DNA from: Erwinia psidii
Lineage (GTDB): Bacteria; Pseudomonadota; Gammaproteobacteria; Enterobacterales; Enterobacteriaceae
Length of the DNA: 64,000 nt
Direction of reading: 5' to 3'
NCBI RefSeq assembly: GCF_003846135.1
Contig: NZ_RHHM01000013.1
Span: 62,001 to 126,000, forward strand
Each line of letters begins with the position of its first letter. The first letter of the stretch is position 1. The notes under the pieces are model-generated. The model saw only the letters and a list, made by a program, of their open reading frames with translations, searched no databases and was not told the DNA's origin. The position numbers and the translations under genes are program-made. Below, one piece after another: positions 9,690-21,554 of the stretch.

Positions 9690-10787
9690 GTGAATTATGT
9701 GTTGTTATTTTTGCTTCTGCTGCCTGTGAAGCTGCTGAAGAAGCTGGGCAAAAAGAAATCGTCACGCAATCTGGTGATCCAGACGGCAAAAATTGGGGAC
9801 TTTATTAATATCACTCCCCTGTTGAAACACCTTAAGCACAGCGATGCCCTGCTGAGTCGTTCGGTTGCGCCACTGGCCAGGCATGATGCCACGCTGGAGG
9901 AAATATTCTATATCGAAGATTACAAAGGCAGCATGTTCAACAAGCTCAAGCTGGCTTTCGCCCTGATAAATCGTTACGACAGCATCTATCTGTTGCATCC
10001 TGACAGTCTGAACCTGTTCTGTGCGGCTATGTGTAATGCCTCTGACAAACAGTTTATCTCTACCTACCGCAGAAAATGGTATCACGCTCTTTTCTACGCC
10101 ACGGCTAACGGCATTGTTGAACACAGCAGAACGTCCCTGACGCTGGAAAGTTATCTCCGGCTTGCCGAACGTACTCTGGACAGAAACAGCTATCCAAAGC
10201 ACGCGACATTTCCACTTTATCAGCCGCAAAATCCGCCAGAAGAGTTATACCGCTCTGACATGATTAAAATTGGTATCAGTATTTCGGCAGGCAATCAGGC
10301 CAAGACGATCCCGGCTGCGATATGGAAAACCCTCTTTGAACGACTGAGTTCGCTGCCCTGCCTGTTTTATGTTTTTGGTACCGCCAGTGAAAGCCCGTGG
10401 CTGCAACAGCTCTACAATGTGCTGGATGACAGCCACAATATCGTCAATATGATCGGTAAAATACCCCTTGAAGAACTGCCATACGCGATTGGCAAAATGG
10501 ACTTTTATATCGCGTCGGATTCCGGCAATGTCTACATCGCTGACTCGCAAAATGTGCCGGTGATCCTGATCTATGGCCCCTGTAGCATTGAGGAACAGCG
10601 ACCCTTAGGTGAGGTGCTGCTGATTGGGCCGGATCATATTGCCCCGTCATCATTTATTTTTCAGGCACCCTATAAATTTGTTTATCCGGCGGAGAAGCTT
10701 TTTGCACTTGATACGCGAAAACTGGATGATATTTATGACTTTATTCATGCACGCAGCACGCCACTTCTGACTGTAAAGAAGATATGA
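9690..10787 (+). CDS. GT9 family (heptosyltransferase-like) protein
   Basis: A 365-residue protein of the ADP-heptose:LPS heptosyltransferase superfamily. After a hydrophobic and basic N-terminus (residues 1-25), IQTAKIGDFINITPLLKHL gives the conserved GDxxxxTP acceptor loop near residue 31, GISISAGNQAKTIPAAIW the donor motif near residue 195, and ASDSGNVYIADSQNVPVILIYGP the C-terminal GT9 signature near residue 274. It resembles WaaK/WaaQ-type enzymes in the core region. The N-terminal hydrophobic stretch is unusual and may anchor it to the inner membrane. Its acceptor is unknown. Confidence 0.65.
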   Translation: MNYVLLFLLLLPVKLLKKLGKKKSSRNLVIQTAKIGDFINITPLLKHLKHSDALLSRSVAPLARHDATLEEIFYIEDYKGSMFNKLKLAFALINRYDSIYLLHPDSLNLFCAAMCNASDKQFISTYRRKWYHALFYATANGIVEHSRTSLTLESYLRLAERTLDRNSYPKHATFPLYQPQNPPEELYRSDMIKIGISISAGNQAKTIPAAIWKTLFERLSSLPCLFYVFGTASESPWLQQLYNVLDDSHNIVNMIGKIPLEELPYAIGKMDFYIASDSGNVYIADSQNVPVILIYGPCSIEEQRPLGEVLLIGPDHIAPSSFIFQAPYKFVYPAEKLFALDTRKLDDIYDFIHARSTPLLTVKKI

Positions 10788-11160
10788 GCATCAAGCCGCA
10801 TAATGAAACCTCAGCGCCGCCATTGAGCATGACTGCACCAGCCTGTGACGCGGCTGATGAGTCTGTGCTGGCGCATCGCCACGCCGGACCGACTCCTCCG
10901 AAAGCCAGGCAACATGCGTAATGTCAGTTATCGGCGCCATTATCTTAAAATTATCAACATGCCGGGGAGTCATTGCCGCCCGTTTTACCGGCAACATGCC
11001 AGGTTTGATGCCGCGGAATACGCGAGAAATTCGTCCGTGGTATCCTTTATTGCTCCGGCTGTGTAATCTCTGATAATGGCATCAACATAATGCACGCAAG
11101 TGCCGCCTTTCCCCACAACAGCGTTTCCCTTACAATCGGTCCATCTGACTTTGAGACCTA
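10788..11160. other. 373-base gap with no supported gene
   Basis: No convincing coding frame, hairpin terminator or ops element is seen between the GT9 gene and waaQ. Short frames exist but lack ribosome sites and family features. A promoter for waaQ may lie here; no clear -35/-10 pair was found. Confidence 0.4.
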
Positions 11161-12252
11161 ATGAGCATGCCCACTCCTCTGCCAATTTCCACTGCTTTTG
11201 TGCCGCATAAAATTCTGCTGATAAAACTTCGCCACCACGGAGATATGCTGCTGACCACGCCGGTGATCAATGCACTGCGTCAGCATTATCCTTCCGCCAG
11301 CATTGATGTTCTGCTCTATGACGAAACCCGCCCGATGTTGCAGGCCAACCCGGCGATCCACCGACTGCATATTATCGATCGTAACTGGAAGAAAGAGGGT
11401 AGCTGGCAGCATATCCGGCACGAAGTGGGACTGGTACAGACGGTTCGCCAGCAGCACTACGATCTGGTGATAAACCTGGCGGACCAGTGGCGCAGTGCAA
11501 TCCTTACGCAGCTTTCAGGAGCAACCTTCAGAATCGGGTTTGACTTTCGCAAGCGGCAGAATGTCCTGTGGCGTCTGGCCCATACTCACCTTATTTCCAC
11601 CGCGGATCACAACGAGCTGCACACGGTGGAACAGAATCTGGCCGCCCTCGCGCCACTGGGCATTCCCCTGACCCACTTCCCGGCCTCAATGCATTACAGT
11701 GACAGTGACTGGCAGCAAACGCTAAATATACTGGAAAAACAGCACACGTCACCTGAACGCTGTATCGTGATCCAGCCAACCTCTCGCTGGATGTTTAAAT
11801 GCTGGGAAGATGACAAAGTAGCCGGGCTTATCGATGCTCTGGCAACGTCAGGCTATGAAATCGTCCTGACGGCCGCGCCGGACAAAAAAGAGCAGGCGAT
11901 GATCGATAATATTCTTTCCCTCTGCCACCACCGCAACGTCATTTCGCTGGCCGGTAAGCTGACGATCCCCCAACTGGCTGCGTTGATCGATCACGCCCGT
12001 CTGTTTATTGGCGTTGACTCAGCACCTATGCATATGGCTGCCGCGCTGAACACCCCCTGTATCGCCCTGTTTGGTCCAACCAAACTGAAACAGTGGCGTC
12101 CGTGGGGAGAGAATAACCAGGTTATCTGGGCCGGTGACTTTGCGTCGCTGCCGTTGCCAGACAGCATTGATACCAATACAGAAACCCGTTATCTCTCGGC
12201 AATTCCGCTTGATGAAGTGGTCAAAGCGGCAAGGAAATATCTGGATGAATAA
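11161..12252 (+). CDS. waaQ: LPS heptosyltransferase III
   Basis: Adds the side-branch heptose (HepIII) to HepII of the inner core. GT9 family: KILLIKLRHHGDMLLTTPVINAL at residues 18-40 has the GDMLLTTP loop characteristic of WaaQ, IQPTSRWMFKCWEDDKVA lies near residue 203, and GVDSAPMHMAAALNTPCIALFGPT near residue 282. The length of 363 fits the family. The gene overlaps wabG by 8 bases. In Klebsiella and Serratia, waaQ and wabG are neighbours too. Confidence 0.92.
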   Translation: MSMPTPLPISTAFVPHKILLIKLRHHGDMLLTTPVINALRQHYPSASIDVLLYDETRPMLQANPAIHRLHIIDRNWKKEGSWQHIRHEVGLVQTVRQQHYDLVINLADQWRSAILTQLSGATFRIGFDFRKRQNVLWRLAHTHLISTADHNELHTVEQNLAALAPLGIPLTHFPASMHYSDSDWQQTLNILEKQHTSPERCIVIQPTSRWMFKCWEDDKVAGLIDALATSGYEIVLTAAPDKKEQAMIDNILSLCHHRNVISLAGKLTIPQLAALIDHARLFIGVDSAPMHMAAALNTPCIALFGPTKLKQWRPWGENNQVIWAGDFASLPLPDSIDTNTETRYLSAIPLDEVVKAARKYLDE

Positions 12253-13378
12253 AGTTCGACTGGCAATAGTACGGCAGAAATACCGACCCGACGGCGGCGC
12301 CGAGCGATTTATCGCACGCGCGCTGGAAGCCCTTGACGATGACAGTCTGCAACTGAACATCATTACCCGTAGCTGGCAAGGTGAACAAAAGCCGGGCTGG
12401 CGTCTGCATATCTGTAATCCCAAAAAATGGGGGCGGATCTCACGCGAACGCGGTTTTGCCGTGGCAGCCCGTACCTGCTGGCAGCGTGAACAGTTTGATA
12501 TTGTGCAAAGCCACGAACGCATCGCCGGTTGTGATATTTTCCGGGCCGGGGATGGCGTGCACCGCGTCTGGCTGGAGCAACGGGCTCGCGTTATCTCCCC
12601 TTTCCAGCGTATGTTAACCAGCGTCAGCGGCTATCACCGCTACGTGATGGCAGCGGAAGAGGAGATGTTTCGCTCGCCCGCACTGAAAAAAATCATCTGC
12701 AATTCGCTGATGGTAAAAAACGACATCATGCGATGCTTCCAGGTGCCGGAAGAAAAGTTTGCGGTCATTTATAACGCCATCGACTCGCAGCGCTTTACGC
12801 CAGCCACCACAGAGCAGCGACAGCAGTCCCGTGAAAAGCTGGGATTGGCGCCTGACAGCAAAGTGTTTATCTATGTGGGTTCCGGCTTCGAACGCAAGGG
12901 ACTGAAAGCCAGTATTTCCGCGCTGGCCGCCACCGATGCACACCTGCTGGTCGTTGGGCAGGACAAGCAGCAGTCGCAATATCTCAGCCTCGCCCGCAGC
13001 CTGGGATGTGAAAACCGCGTGCATTTCCTCGGCGTGCAGAACAACGTCATCCCGTTTTATCACGCCGCCGACGGCCTGATTTTGCCAACACTGTATGATC
13101 CCTTTCCTAATGTTATTCTGGAGGCGATGGCCTGCGGCCTGCCGGTGATCACCAGCTTCACCTGTGGCGGCGCCGAATTTATTGTCAATGGTGAACAGGG
13201 CTATGTCTGCGATGCGCTGGATATTTCGTCGCTCACTGCGGCAGCGATGGCAATTCCGTTGAGAAGCGCCGACAGCCACATGGGCGATGCTGCCCGCTTG
13301 CGTATCCTGCCTTACTCACCACAACAACTGGCAGGTGAGCTTCATGCGCTTTATCAACAAGTATTGCAACACACCTGA
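12245..13378 (+). CDS. wabG: WabG-type core glycosyltransferase (galacturonosyl)
   Basis: A 377-residue GT4 enzyme. The N-terminus RLAIVRQKYRPDGGAERF is the form seen in WabG of Klebsiella/Serratia rather than E. coli WaaG, and is why I prefer WabG, which transfers galacturonic acid from UDP-GalA to HepII. The donor half has YVGSGFERKGLKASI near residue 205 and the EX7E-type segment DPFPNVILEAMACGLP near residue 280. The ATG at 12245 overlaps waaQ by 8 bases. If the organism instead has a glucose at this point, the protein would be called WaaG; the family assignment itself is secure. Confidence 0.8.
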   Translation: MNKVRLAIVRQKYRPDGGAERFIARALEALDDDSLQLNIITRSWQGEQKPGWRLHICNPKKWGRISRERGFAVAARTCWQREQFDIVQSHERIAGCDIFRAGDGVHRVWLEQRARVISPFQRMLTSVSGYHRYVMAAEEEMFRSPALKKIICNSLMVKNDIMRCFQVPEEKFAVIYNAIDSQRFTPATTEQRQQSREKLGLAPDSKVFIYVGSGFERKGLKASISALAATDAHLLVVGQDKQQSQYLSLARSLGCENRVHFLGVQNNVIPFYHAADGLILPTLYDPFPNVILEAMACGLPVITSFTCGGAEFIVNGEQGYVCDALDISSLTAAAMAIPLRSADSHMGDAARLRILPYSPQQLAGELHALYQQVLQHT

Positions 13379-13480
13379 TAAGTAGTGTGAGCAGGAAAGA
13401 GTATCTGCTAACATGCCGCATTGTTTCTCTTTTTCGGCATGCTCTGGCGTCAGTCTCTGTGCGCTGTTTTAAAAATTGTG

Positions 13481-14755
13481 ATGACAACACTTTATACCGT
13501 CCTGCTGTATCTCATTCAGCCTTTGATTTGGCTCCGGCTCTGGCTACGGGGCCGCAAAGCCCCTGCCTATCGTAAACGCTGGGCGGAACGCTATGGCTAT
13601 TGTGCAGGCAAAGTTAAGCCGGACGGCATTTTGCTGCATTCTGTTTCAGTCGGAGAAACGCTGGCTGCCGTACCGCTGGTGCGGGCATTACGTCACCGTT
13701 ATCCCGCCATGCCCATCACCGTGACAACCATGACGCCAACCGGCTCCGAGCGTGCGGCGTCGGCCTTTGGCAAGGACGTGCATCACGTCTATCTTCCTTA
13801 CGATCTGCCAGGCTCAATGAAACGCTTTCTCGATAATGTTGCTCCACGCCTGGTGATCATCATGGAAACCGAACTGTGGCCTAATATGATCGCTGAGCTT
13901 CACGCACGCAACATTCCGCTGGTGATAGCCAACGCCCGCCTGTCAGAGCGCTCGGCCAGAGGCTATAAAAAACTCGGCAAGTTTATGCAACGCCTGTTAC
14001 GACAGATAACCCTGATTGCCGCGCAAAATACGGAAGACGGTGAGCGTTTTATCGATCTGGGTCTGAAACGTTCTCAGCTGACTATCACCGGTAGCCTGAA
14101 GTTCGATATTTCGGTGACGCCCGAGCTGGCAGCCCGTGCCGTGGCGCTGCGTCGTCAGTGGGCACCCCGACGTCCGGTGTGGATCGCCACCAGCACTCAC
14201 GATGGTGAAGAAAGTATCATTCTGGATGCTCACCGCAGATTGCTGGAACGTTTTCCCACCCTGCTGCTGATTCTGGTCCCCCGTCACCCGGAACGTTTTT
14301 CCACCGCCCGCGAGATGACGCAAAAAAGTGGCTTCAGCTTTATTTTGCGTAGCAGTGGAGAGATCCCCTCAGGCAGTACGCAGGTGGTGATTGGCGATAC
14401 AATGGGTGAACTGATGTTGCTGTATGGCATTGCCGATCTGGCCTTTGTCGGCGGCAGCCTGGTGGAACGTGGCGGCCACAACCCACTGGAGGCCGCAGCA
14501 CATGCCATTCCGGTACTGATGGGGCCACACACCTTTAACTTCAAAGATATCTGCGCCAGGCTCTCGCAGGCGGACGGGCTGATCACTGTCACCGACGTCC
14601 GCTCTCTGGATAAAGAGATTGGTAACCTGCTGACGGATGAAGACTATCGACTTTATTATGGCCGCCATGCCGTTGAAGTGCTTCATCAAAACCAGGGGGC
14701 GCTACAGCGTCTGCTACAGTTACTTGAACCCTATCTGCCACAGCGGAATCACTGA
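13481..14755 (+). CDS. waaA: Kdo transferase
   Basis: Adds two Kdo residues from CMP-Kdo to lipid IVA at the inner membrane. The start at 13481 gives 424 residues beginning MTTLYTVLLYLIQ, matching the E. coli protein (425) from its own start; a longer frame from 13421 adds an unrelated 20 residues. An N-terminal hydrophobic segment (residues 3-18) anchors the enzyme, and HSVSVGETLAAVPL near residue 50 holds the family's catalytic glutamate. LVERGGHNPLEAAAHAIPVLMGPHTFNFKD near residue 325 is the conserved CMP-Kdo site. The gene abuts waaE with no gap. Confidence 0.96.
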   Translation: MTTLYTVLLYLIQPLIWLRLWLRGRKAPAYRKRWAERYGYCAGKVKPDGILLHSVSVGETLAAVPLVRALRHRYPAMPITVTTMTPTGSERAASAFGKDVHHVYLPYDLPGSMKRFLDNVAPRLVIIMETELWPNMIAELHARNIPLVIANARLSERSARGYKKLGKFMQRLLRQITLIAAQNTEDGERFIDLGLKRSQLTITGSLKFDISVTPELAARAVALRRQWAPRRPVWIATSTHDGEESIILDAHRRLLERFPTLLLILVPRHPERFSTAREMTQKSGFSFILRSSGEIPSGSTQVVIGDTMGELMLLYGIADLAFVGGSLVERGGHNPLEAAAHAIPVLMGPHTFNFKDICARLSQADGLITVTDVRSLDKEIGNLLTDEDYRLYYGRHAVEVLHQNQGALQRLLQLLEPYLPQRNH

Positions 14756-16014
<1,259 letters not shown>

Positions 16015-16024
16015 CCTTCCGTAT

Positions 16025-16834
16025 TTATTTCTGGCAGGTGGGGCAAAAAAAGGTACTACGCTGGGCATGCTTGCTACTGAGCACAGGCGTGGCACAAACC
16101 CGACATGGCTCTCCGGCCCGACCATAAACCTGCAATTGCTGGGCAAAATACCCCGGCTTACCATCCGTCTGGAGAAAATCCCGCAGCGTAGTGCCACCCT
16201 GTTCAATGGAACGCAGCAGCACCGCCTTAATGGTGTTAACCAGCAACGCTGCCTCTTCATTATTCAGCGCCATCGCCGGACGATCGGGATGGATACCGGC
16301 AGCAAACAGTGATTCACTGGCATAAATGTTACCCACACCCACCACCAGCTTGTTATCCATCAGCCAGGGTTTTATGGGCGTACGTTTGCCCCGTGACTTA
16401 TTAAACAGATATGCGGCATTAAAGGTTTCGCTGAGTGGTTCCGGCCCCAGGTGAGCCAGCACGTTACTGGTGGCAAGATCGTTGCTCCACAGCCAGGCAC
16501 CAAAACGGCGGGGATCGGTATAACGCAGGACTTTTCCGTTACTCATCACCAGATCTACATGGTCATGTTTCGCTGGCGGCACCTCTTCAGTTAAAACGCG
16601 CAGGCTACCGGACATTCCCAGATGAATGATAATCCAGCCTGTTGGCAGCTCCAGCAGCAGATACTTTGCCCGTCGCTGCACGCTGAGCACCGGCTGATCG
16701 CTGAGACGGTGAATTTCATCGGATACCGGCCAGCGCAGACGACCATTGCGGACAATCGCATGTAAAATAGTGGCGCCGGCAAGGTGCGGTTCGATCCCAC
16801 GTCGGCTGGTTTCTACCTCAGGTAATTCCGGCAT
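16025..16834 (-). CDS. mutM: Formamidopyrimidine-DNA glycosylase (Fpg)
   Basis: Bifunctional glycosylase/AP lyase that removes 8-oxoguanine. The N-terminal MPELPEVET carries the catalytic proline (P2 after Met removal) and E3. The C-terminal zinc finger CRVC-(16)-CPTC occupies about residues 246-267. The 269-residue length matches E. coli MutM. It lies downstream of rpmB-rpmG on the same strand, separated by a terminator. Confidence 0.97.
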   Translation of the reverse strand: MPELPEVETSRRGIEPHLAGATILHAIVRNGRLRWPVSDEIHRLSDQPVLSVQRRAKYLLLELPTGWIIIHLGMSGSLRVLTEEVPPAKHDHVDLVMSNGKVLRYTDPRRFGAWLWSNDLATSNVLAHLGPEPLSETFNAAYLFNKSRGKRTPIKPWLMDNKLVVGVGNIYASESLFAAGIHPDRPAMALNNEEAALLVNTIKAVLLRSIEQGGTTLRDFLQTDGKPGYFAQQLQVYGRAGEPCRVCATPVLSSKHAQRSTFFCPTCQK

Positions 16835-16867
16835 TGTAATGGCCCAACTGTTTTAGTTTTTTACAAA

Positions 16868-16895
16868 AGAAAAAACCCCGCCGGAGCGAGGTTTT
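16868..16895 (-). terminator. rpmB-rpmG terminator
   Basis: On the minus strand a GC-rich stem AACCTCGC / GCGGGGTT with a TCCG loop is followed by six T residues, 17 bases after the rpmG stop. A standard Rho-independent terminator; some readthrough could feed mutM. Confidence 0.8.
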
Positions 16896-16911
16896 CGTCT
16901 GCAAATATCAA

Positions 16912-17082
<171 letters not shown>

Positions 17083-17095
17083 TCAGTTCCTTACC

Positions 17096-17353
<258 letters not shown>

Positions 17354-17592
17354 TCAGCTCGAGCTTTAAAAATAAGGTCCTGGCCGCCTCGTCAGGCTCT
17401 TAGCCTATCCAGGCGAGTTCTATGTGAACCCGCTGAGCAGGCCCAAATGCCAAACCCGAGATTCTCAAAGGTGGCGTAGTATACGCCCTGCGGGGCTGGT
17501 GCTCAAGTCCCGAACAGATAAAGATCCCTGAGGATCGCGCAAAATTGCTGCATTCAGTCATTAAACGCCCGCCCCAGAACGAGGTTCCGGCA

Positions 17593-18264
17593 TTAAATCC
17601 ATCCTTTTTCAGCAAAAGAGACGTACTCACCATGGCCAATAACCAGATGATCCAACACCCGAATATTGAGTAACTGGCAGGCAGAAACAATCTTCCGGGT
17701 AACCATCCTGTCCGCTTTGCTGGGCCGGGAAATTCCCGAGGGGTGATTATGGGCGAGGATCAATGCCGCCGCATTGTGTTTTAACGCCTCGCGGACGATC
17801 TCTCGGGGATGAACCTCAACACTGCTGATGGTGCCGGCAAACATCTCACTGTGATGAAGCATCTGATGCTGGTTATTGAGAAAGACCACCACAAAGATTT
17901 CCCGCTCGCGGTGCGCCAGCATACTTCTCAGGTAGCTGAGGATATCTTCCGCGCTCTCCACAGAGAGATGCTCCAGCACTTCATTACAGCTAAAATAGCG
18001 CCGCCCCAGTTCAGCAATGGCATTCAGCTGCGCATACTTTGCATCGCCTATACCTTTAATATGGTCAAAAGCCGCTTTTCCCGCCGTCATTAATTGATAC
18101 AGCGATCCGAATTCGTCAATCAGTTGCCGCGCCAGGGCCATAACATGTACGCCGTTTGCGCCGGTACGCAAAAAAATTGCCAGCAACTCCACATCCGTCA
18201 GCGACCTTGCGCCGCCTTGCAGCAGCTTTTCACGCGGTGGGGTAGTCAGCCATTTCTCTTCCAT
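17593..18264 (-). CDS. radC: RadC family JAB-domain protein
   Basis: A 223-residue protein with an N-terminal helix-hairpin-helix-like part and a C-terminal JAB/MPN domain bearing the metal site EVHPREIV and HNHPSG followed by the SKAD segment (about residues 145-187). Start 18264 is chosen over 18300 because GGAG lies nine bases ahead and the length matches E. coli RadC (222). The once-proposed role in DNA repair is not well supported; the biochemical function is unknown. It diverges from coaBC. Confidence 0.93.
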   Translation of the reverse strand: MEEKWLTTPPREKLLQGGARSLTDVELLAIFLRTGANGVHVMALARQLIDEFGSLYQLMTAGKAAFDHIKGIGDAKYAQLNAIAELGRRYFSCNEVLEHLSVESAEDILSYLRSMLAHREREIFVVVFLNNQHQMLHHSEMFAGTISSVEVHPREIVREALKHNAAALILAHNHPSGISRPSKADRMVTRKIVSACQLLNIRVLDHLVIGHGEYVSFAEKGWI

Positions 18265-18459
18265 CTGTGCAATCTCCTTTTCCTTCCCACAGTAAAACAT
18301 GGCATTATATACAGTGTTTTTCTATTTATTTTATTCCACTTTCAGGGCTGTCTCGCAAAGGCCACCCGGTGCAGAAAGGCCGTGAGGCCGCAATATGGTA
18401 AAATAGACAAATTGTGACGTCAGACAGCGCGTCGTCAGATTTAACGGAGCAGGCACAGC

Positions 18460-19674
18460 ATGGCGGGATTAACCGGCAAAAAGATTGTTCTGGGCGTAAG
18501 CGGTGGGATTGCCGCCTACAAAACCCCGGAACTGGTCAGACGCCTTCGGGACCGGGGCGCTGAAGTACGGGTAGTGATGACCGAAGCGGCAAAAGCGTTT
18601 ATTACTCCCCTGAGTTTGCAGGCGGTTTCTGGCTATCCGGTTTACGATGATTTGTTAGATCCGGCAGCTGAAGCCGCGATGGGGCATATCGAACTGGGGA
18701 AATGGGCCGATCTGGTGGTGCTTGCACCTGCCACGGCGGACCTTATCGCCCGCCTGACCGCGGGTATGGCAAATGACCTGGTCACCACGATTTGTCTCGC
18801 TACCGCGGCACCTGTCGCGGTGGTTCCGGCCATGAACCAGCAAATGTACCGGGCGACCGCCACCCGGCATAACCTGCAGGTGCTTGCCGAACGTGACGTG
18901 ATGATTTGGGGACCAGACACCGGCAGCCAGGCCTGTGGTGATACCGGCCCGGGACGCATGTTGGACCCGCTGGTCATTGTGGAGAATGCTGTCAACTGGG
19001 CTTTACCCGTCAACGACCTGCAACATCTCAATATTATGATTACTGCGGGTCCCACCCGTGAGGCTCTCGACCCGGTACGATTCATTAGTAATCACAGCTC
19101 AGGTAAGATGGGCTTTGCTATTGCTGCTGCCGCCGCGAAGCGGGGGGCAAATGTGACCCTGATTGCCGGTCCGGTTAGTGTAAGCACCCCGCCGGGCGTC
19201 AGGCGTGTTGACACCGTAACGGCGACAGACATGCATCAGGCGGTGATGGGCGGTGTGCACCATCAACATATTTTTATCGCTACCGCCGCCGTGGCGGACT
19301 ATCGGGCAGCGGAAATTGCATCCGAAAAAATCAAAAAACAGGGCGATGAAATAACCCTCAAGCTGGTCAAAAATCCCGATATTGTGGCTGATGTGGCGTC
19401 GATGCAGGAAGACCGGCCCTATGTGGTGGGATTTGCGGCGGAAACCCAGAATGTGGAAGAATACGCCCAACAAAAAAGAAGGCAAAAGAATCTTGATTTA
19501 ATCTGTGCCAATGATGTGTCGCAAGCAGGGCAAGGCTTCAACAGTGACAGCAATGCCCTGCATCTTTTTTGGCAGGAAGGAGAGAAGAATTTACCGTTAA
19601 GCGATAAGTCTCTTCTTGGCCAACAGTTACTGGATGAGATAGTCAGCCGTTATGATGAAAAAAATCGACGTTAA
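18460..19674 (+). CDS. coaBC: Bifunctional CoaBC (phosphopantothenoylcysteine synthetase/decarboxylase)
   Basis: Two steps of coenzyme A synthesis in one 404-residue flavoprotein. The N-terminal CoaC domain shows [17 protein letters not shown] (residues 11-27) and the PAMNQQM substrate-recognition clamp near residue 125. The C-terminal CoaB domain starts around residue 190 with [20 protein letters not shown] and carries [17 protein letters not shown] near residue 292. Length fits E. coli Dfp (406). Its end overlaps dut by 23 bases. Confidence 0.97.
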   Translation: MAGLTGKKIVLGVSGGIAAYKTPELVRRLRDRGAEVRVVMTEAAKAFITPLSLQAVSGYPVYDDLLDPAAEAAMGHIELGKWADLVVLAPATADLIARLTAGMANDLVTTICLATAAPVAVVPAMNQQMYRATATRHNLQVLAERDVMIWGPDTGSQACGDTGPGRMLDPLVIVENAVNWALPVNDLQHLNIMITAGPTREALDPVRFISNHSSGKMGFAIAAAAAKRGANVTLIAGPVSVSTPPGVRRVDTVTATDMHQAVMGGVHHQHIFIATAAVADYRAAEIASEKIKKQGDEITLKLVKNPDIVADVASMQEDRPYVVGFAAETQNVEEYAQQKRRQKNLDLICANDVSQAGQGFNSDSNALHLFWQEGEKNLPLSDKSLLGQQLLDEIVSRYDEKNRR

Positions 19675-20110
19675 GATTTTGGACCCGCGTGTGGGCGAGG
19701 TTTTTCCTCTGCCTGCTTATGCTACCTCAGGCTCTGCGGGTCTGGACCTGCGAGCCTGCCTTAATGAGGCTGTCGTTCTGACAGCGGGCGCTACCACGCT
19801 TATCCCCACCGGAATTGCCATCCACATCGCCGATCCACAGCTGGCGGCGGTGATCCTTCCCCGTTCCGGGCTGGGGCATAAACATGGCGTAGTGCTGGGT
19901 AACCTGGTAGGGTTAATTGACTCTGATTACCAGGGACAGCTTATGGTGTCCGTCTGGAACCGTAGCCAGGAGGCCTTCACCATTGAACCCGGGGAACGCA
20001 TTGCCCAGATGGTTTTTGTGCCGGTGGTACAGGCAGAGTTCAATCTGGTAAACGATTTTGACGCCAGCGACCGTGGTGACGGTGGCTTTGGTCACTCAGG
20101 TCGTCAGTAG
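19652..20110 (+). CDS. dut: dUTP diphosphatase
   Basis: Hydrolyses dUTP to dUMP, keeping uracil out of DNA and feeding dTMP synthesis. A homotrimeric all-beta dUTPase of 152 residues with the family motifs [13 protein letters not shown] (residues 24-36), [10 protein letters not shown] near 71, GLIDSDYQG near 86, ERIAQM near 113 and the C-terminal GFGHSGRQ. A second ATG three bases in could be the true start. It overlaps the end of coaBC, as in E. coli. Confidence 0.97.
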   Translation: MMKKIDVKILDPRVGEVFPLPAYATSGSAGLDLRACLNEAVVLTAGATTLIPTGIAIHIADPQLAAVILPRSGLGHKHGVVLGNLVGLIDSDYQGQLMVSVWNRSQEAFTIEPGERIAQMVFVPVVQAEFNLVNDFDASDRGDGGFGHSGRQ

Positions 20111-20228
20111 CAATCGGCCTTCCGATCAGCGATTCAACCTACTCTTATTTTCGCCGTAAGCATTTTGTTCACCGCCGTCAGGTGGGCATTTGCCGGTTCA
20201 AAGTGATATCTCAGGGGTCGTTCAGGAC

Positions 20229-20825
20229 ATGGCAGAAGAAAAAAGCGCGAAAAGGAATCGTCGCGAGGAAATACTCCAGGCGCTGGCACTGATGCTGGAG
20301 TCAAGCGATGGCAGCCAGCGCATCACCACCGCCAAGCTGGCCGCAAACGTCGGCGTTTCGGAAGCGGCACTTTATCGTCACTTTCCCAGTAAAACCCGCA
20401 TGTTTGACAGTCTTATCGAGTTTATCGAAGACAGCCTGATTACGCGCATCAATCTGATTTTAAAAGACGAAAAAGAGACATTGCCACGTCTGCGTCTGAT
20501 TATCCAACTGCTGCTGGGCTTCGGTGAGCGTAATCCGGGTTTGACACGCATCCTGACCGGTCATGCGCTGATGTTCGAACAGGACCGTTTACAGGGGCGG
20601 ATCAATCAGCTGTTTGAACGTATTGAACTCCAGATCCGGCAGGTCCTGCGCGAGCAGAAAATGCGTGACGGTGAAGGTTTTAAAACTGATGAAACGCTGC
20701 TTGCCAGTCAGTTGCTGGCATTTTGTGAAGGGATGCTGTCGCGTTTTGTGCGTTCGGAGTTCCGTTATCGTCCAACGGTTGATTTCGATACGCGCTGGGC
20801 ATTGCTGGCTTTGCAGCTGGTTTGA
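20229..20825 (+). CDS. slmA: Nucleoid occlusion factor SlmA
   Basis: TetR-like DNA-binding protein that blocks FtsZ assembly over the nucleoid. At 198 residues it equals the E. coli length when started at 20229; the longer frame adds 13 unrelated residues. The helix-turn-helix is [20 protein letters not shown] at about residues 39-58. It lies in the dut-slmA pair, converging with pyrE across a hairpin. Confidence 0.96.
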   Translation: MAEEKSAKRNRREEILQALALMLESSDGSQRITTAKLAANVGVSEAALYRHFPSKTRMFDSLIEFIEDSLITRINLILKDEKETLPRLRLIIQLLLGFGERNPGLTRILTGHALMFEQDRLQGRINQLFERIELQIRQVLREQKMRDGEGFKTDETLLASQLLAFCEGMLSRFVRSEFRYRPTVDFDTRWALLALQLV

Positions 20826-20840
20826 ATGGCGGTTAAATGC

Positions 20841-20863
20841 GGGCCAGTCTCAGGCGCTGGCCC
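20841..20863. terminator. slmA/pyrE convergent terminator
   Basis: GGGCCAG pairs with CTGGCCC across a nine-base loop between two convergent genes. Neither side has a long T-run, so efficiency is uncertain. Confidence 0.5.
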
Positions 20864-20870
20864 ACATAAA

Positions 20871-21512
20871 TCAGATACCAAACTCCTGCCGGTAAGCACG
20901 AACCGCAGCCAGATGGTCCGCCAGTTCGGGCTTCTCCTCCAGCCAGGTCATCAGCTCATGCAGCGTGATAATTGAAATCACTTTACAGCCGTAATCGCGC
21001 TCCACTTCCTGGATTGCAGACACCTTGTCTCGCCCGCGCTCCTGCCTGTCGAGGGAAATCAGCACCCCGGCGAGCGAGGCGTGATGCGCGGTGATAATCT
21101 CCATGGATTCACGGATCGCGGTTCCGGCGGTAATGACATCATCCACCAGCATAATACGTCCCTGAAGCGGACTACCAACCAGGGTACCGCCTTCGCCGTG
21201 AGTTTTCGCCTCCTTACGGTTAAAACAGTAAGGCACATCACGGTCATGGTGATCGGCCAGCGCGACGGCGGTGGTCGTTGCAATCGGGATACCTTTGTAA
21301 GCAGGACCAAATATCAGATCAAAATTAATACTGGAATCCACCAGCGCCTGAGCGTAAAAACGCCCAAGGAGTGCCAGATCGCGGCCCGTATTAAACAGGC
21401 CAGCGTTAAAGAAATAAGGGCTTTTACGCCCTGATTTCAACGTGAATTCACCAAATTTCAGCACCTGCCTGTTGATGGCGAATTCGATAAACTGGCGCTG
21501 CCAGGCTTTCAT
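20871..21512 (-). CDS. pyrE: Orotate phosphoribosyltransferase
   Basis: Makes orotidine monophosphate from orotate and PRPP in pyrimidine synthesis. Its 213 residues match E. coli PyrE. The PRPP-binding loop is [13 protein letters not shown] at about residues 120-132, and the [10 protein letters not shown] flexible loop lies near residue 100. In related bacteria pyrE is the second gene of rph-pyrE and is controlled by an attenuator just before it. Here a prophage is inserted in that attenuator: 26 bases before the pyrE start lies the phage att repeat, so the native upstream gene is 33 kb away and expression must come from inside the prophage. Confidence 0.97.
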   Translation of the reverse strand: MKAWQRQFIEFAINRQVLKFGEFTLKSGRKSPYFFNAGLFNTGRDLALLGRFYAQALVDSSINFDLIFGPAYKGIPIATTTAVALADHHDRDVPYCFNRKEAKTHGEGGTLVGSPLQGRIMLVDDVITAGTAIRESMEIITAHHASLAGVLISLDRQERGRDKVSAIQEVERDYGCKVISIITLHELMTWLEEKPELADHLAAVRAYRQEFGI

Positions 21513-21537
21513 GTCTTCTTCCTCAGTCAGTTATAAA

Positions 21538-21554
21538 AAAGGCGACTCTCAGGT
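21538..21554. repeat. Prophage attachment repeat, integrase side
   Basis: The 17-bp sequence AAAGGCGACTCTCAGGT is repeated exactly at 54754-54770. It is the 3' arm, loop and part of the 5' arm of the pyrE attenuator hairpin. On the pyrE (minus) strand it reads ACCTGAGAGTCGCCTTT followed by more T residues; the complementary GGCGAC arm that should precede it is replaced by phage sequence. Confidence 0.9.

Noticed and set aside
10845-11066. 73-codon frame in the gap before waaQ
   Set aside because: No ribosome site, biased composition and no resemblance to a known protein.
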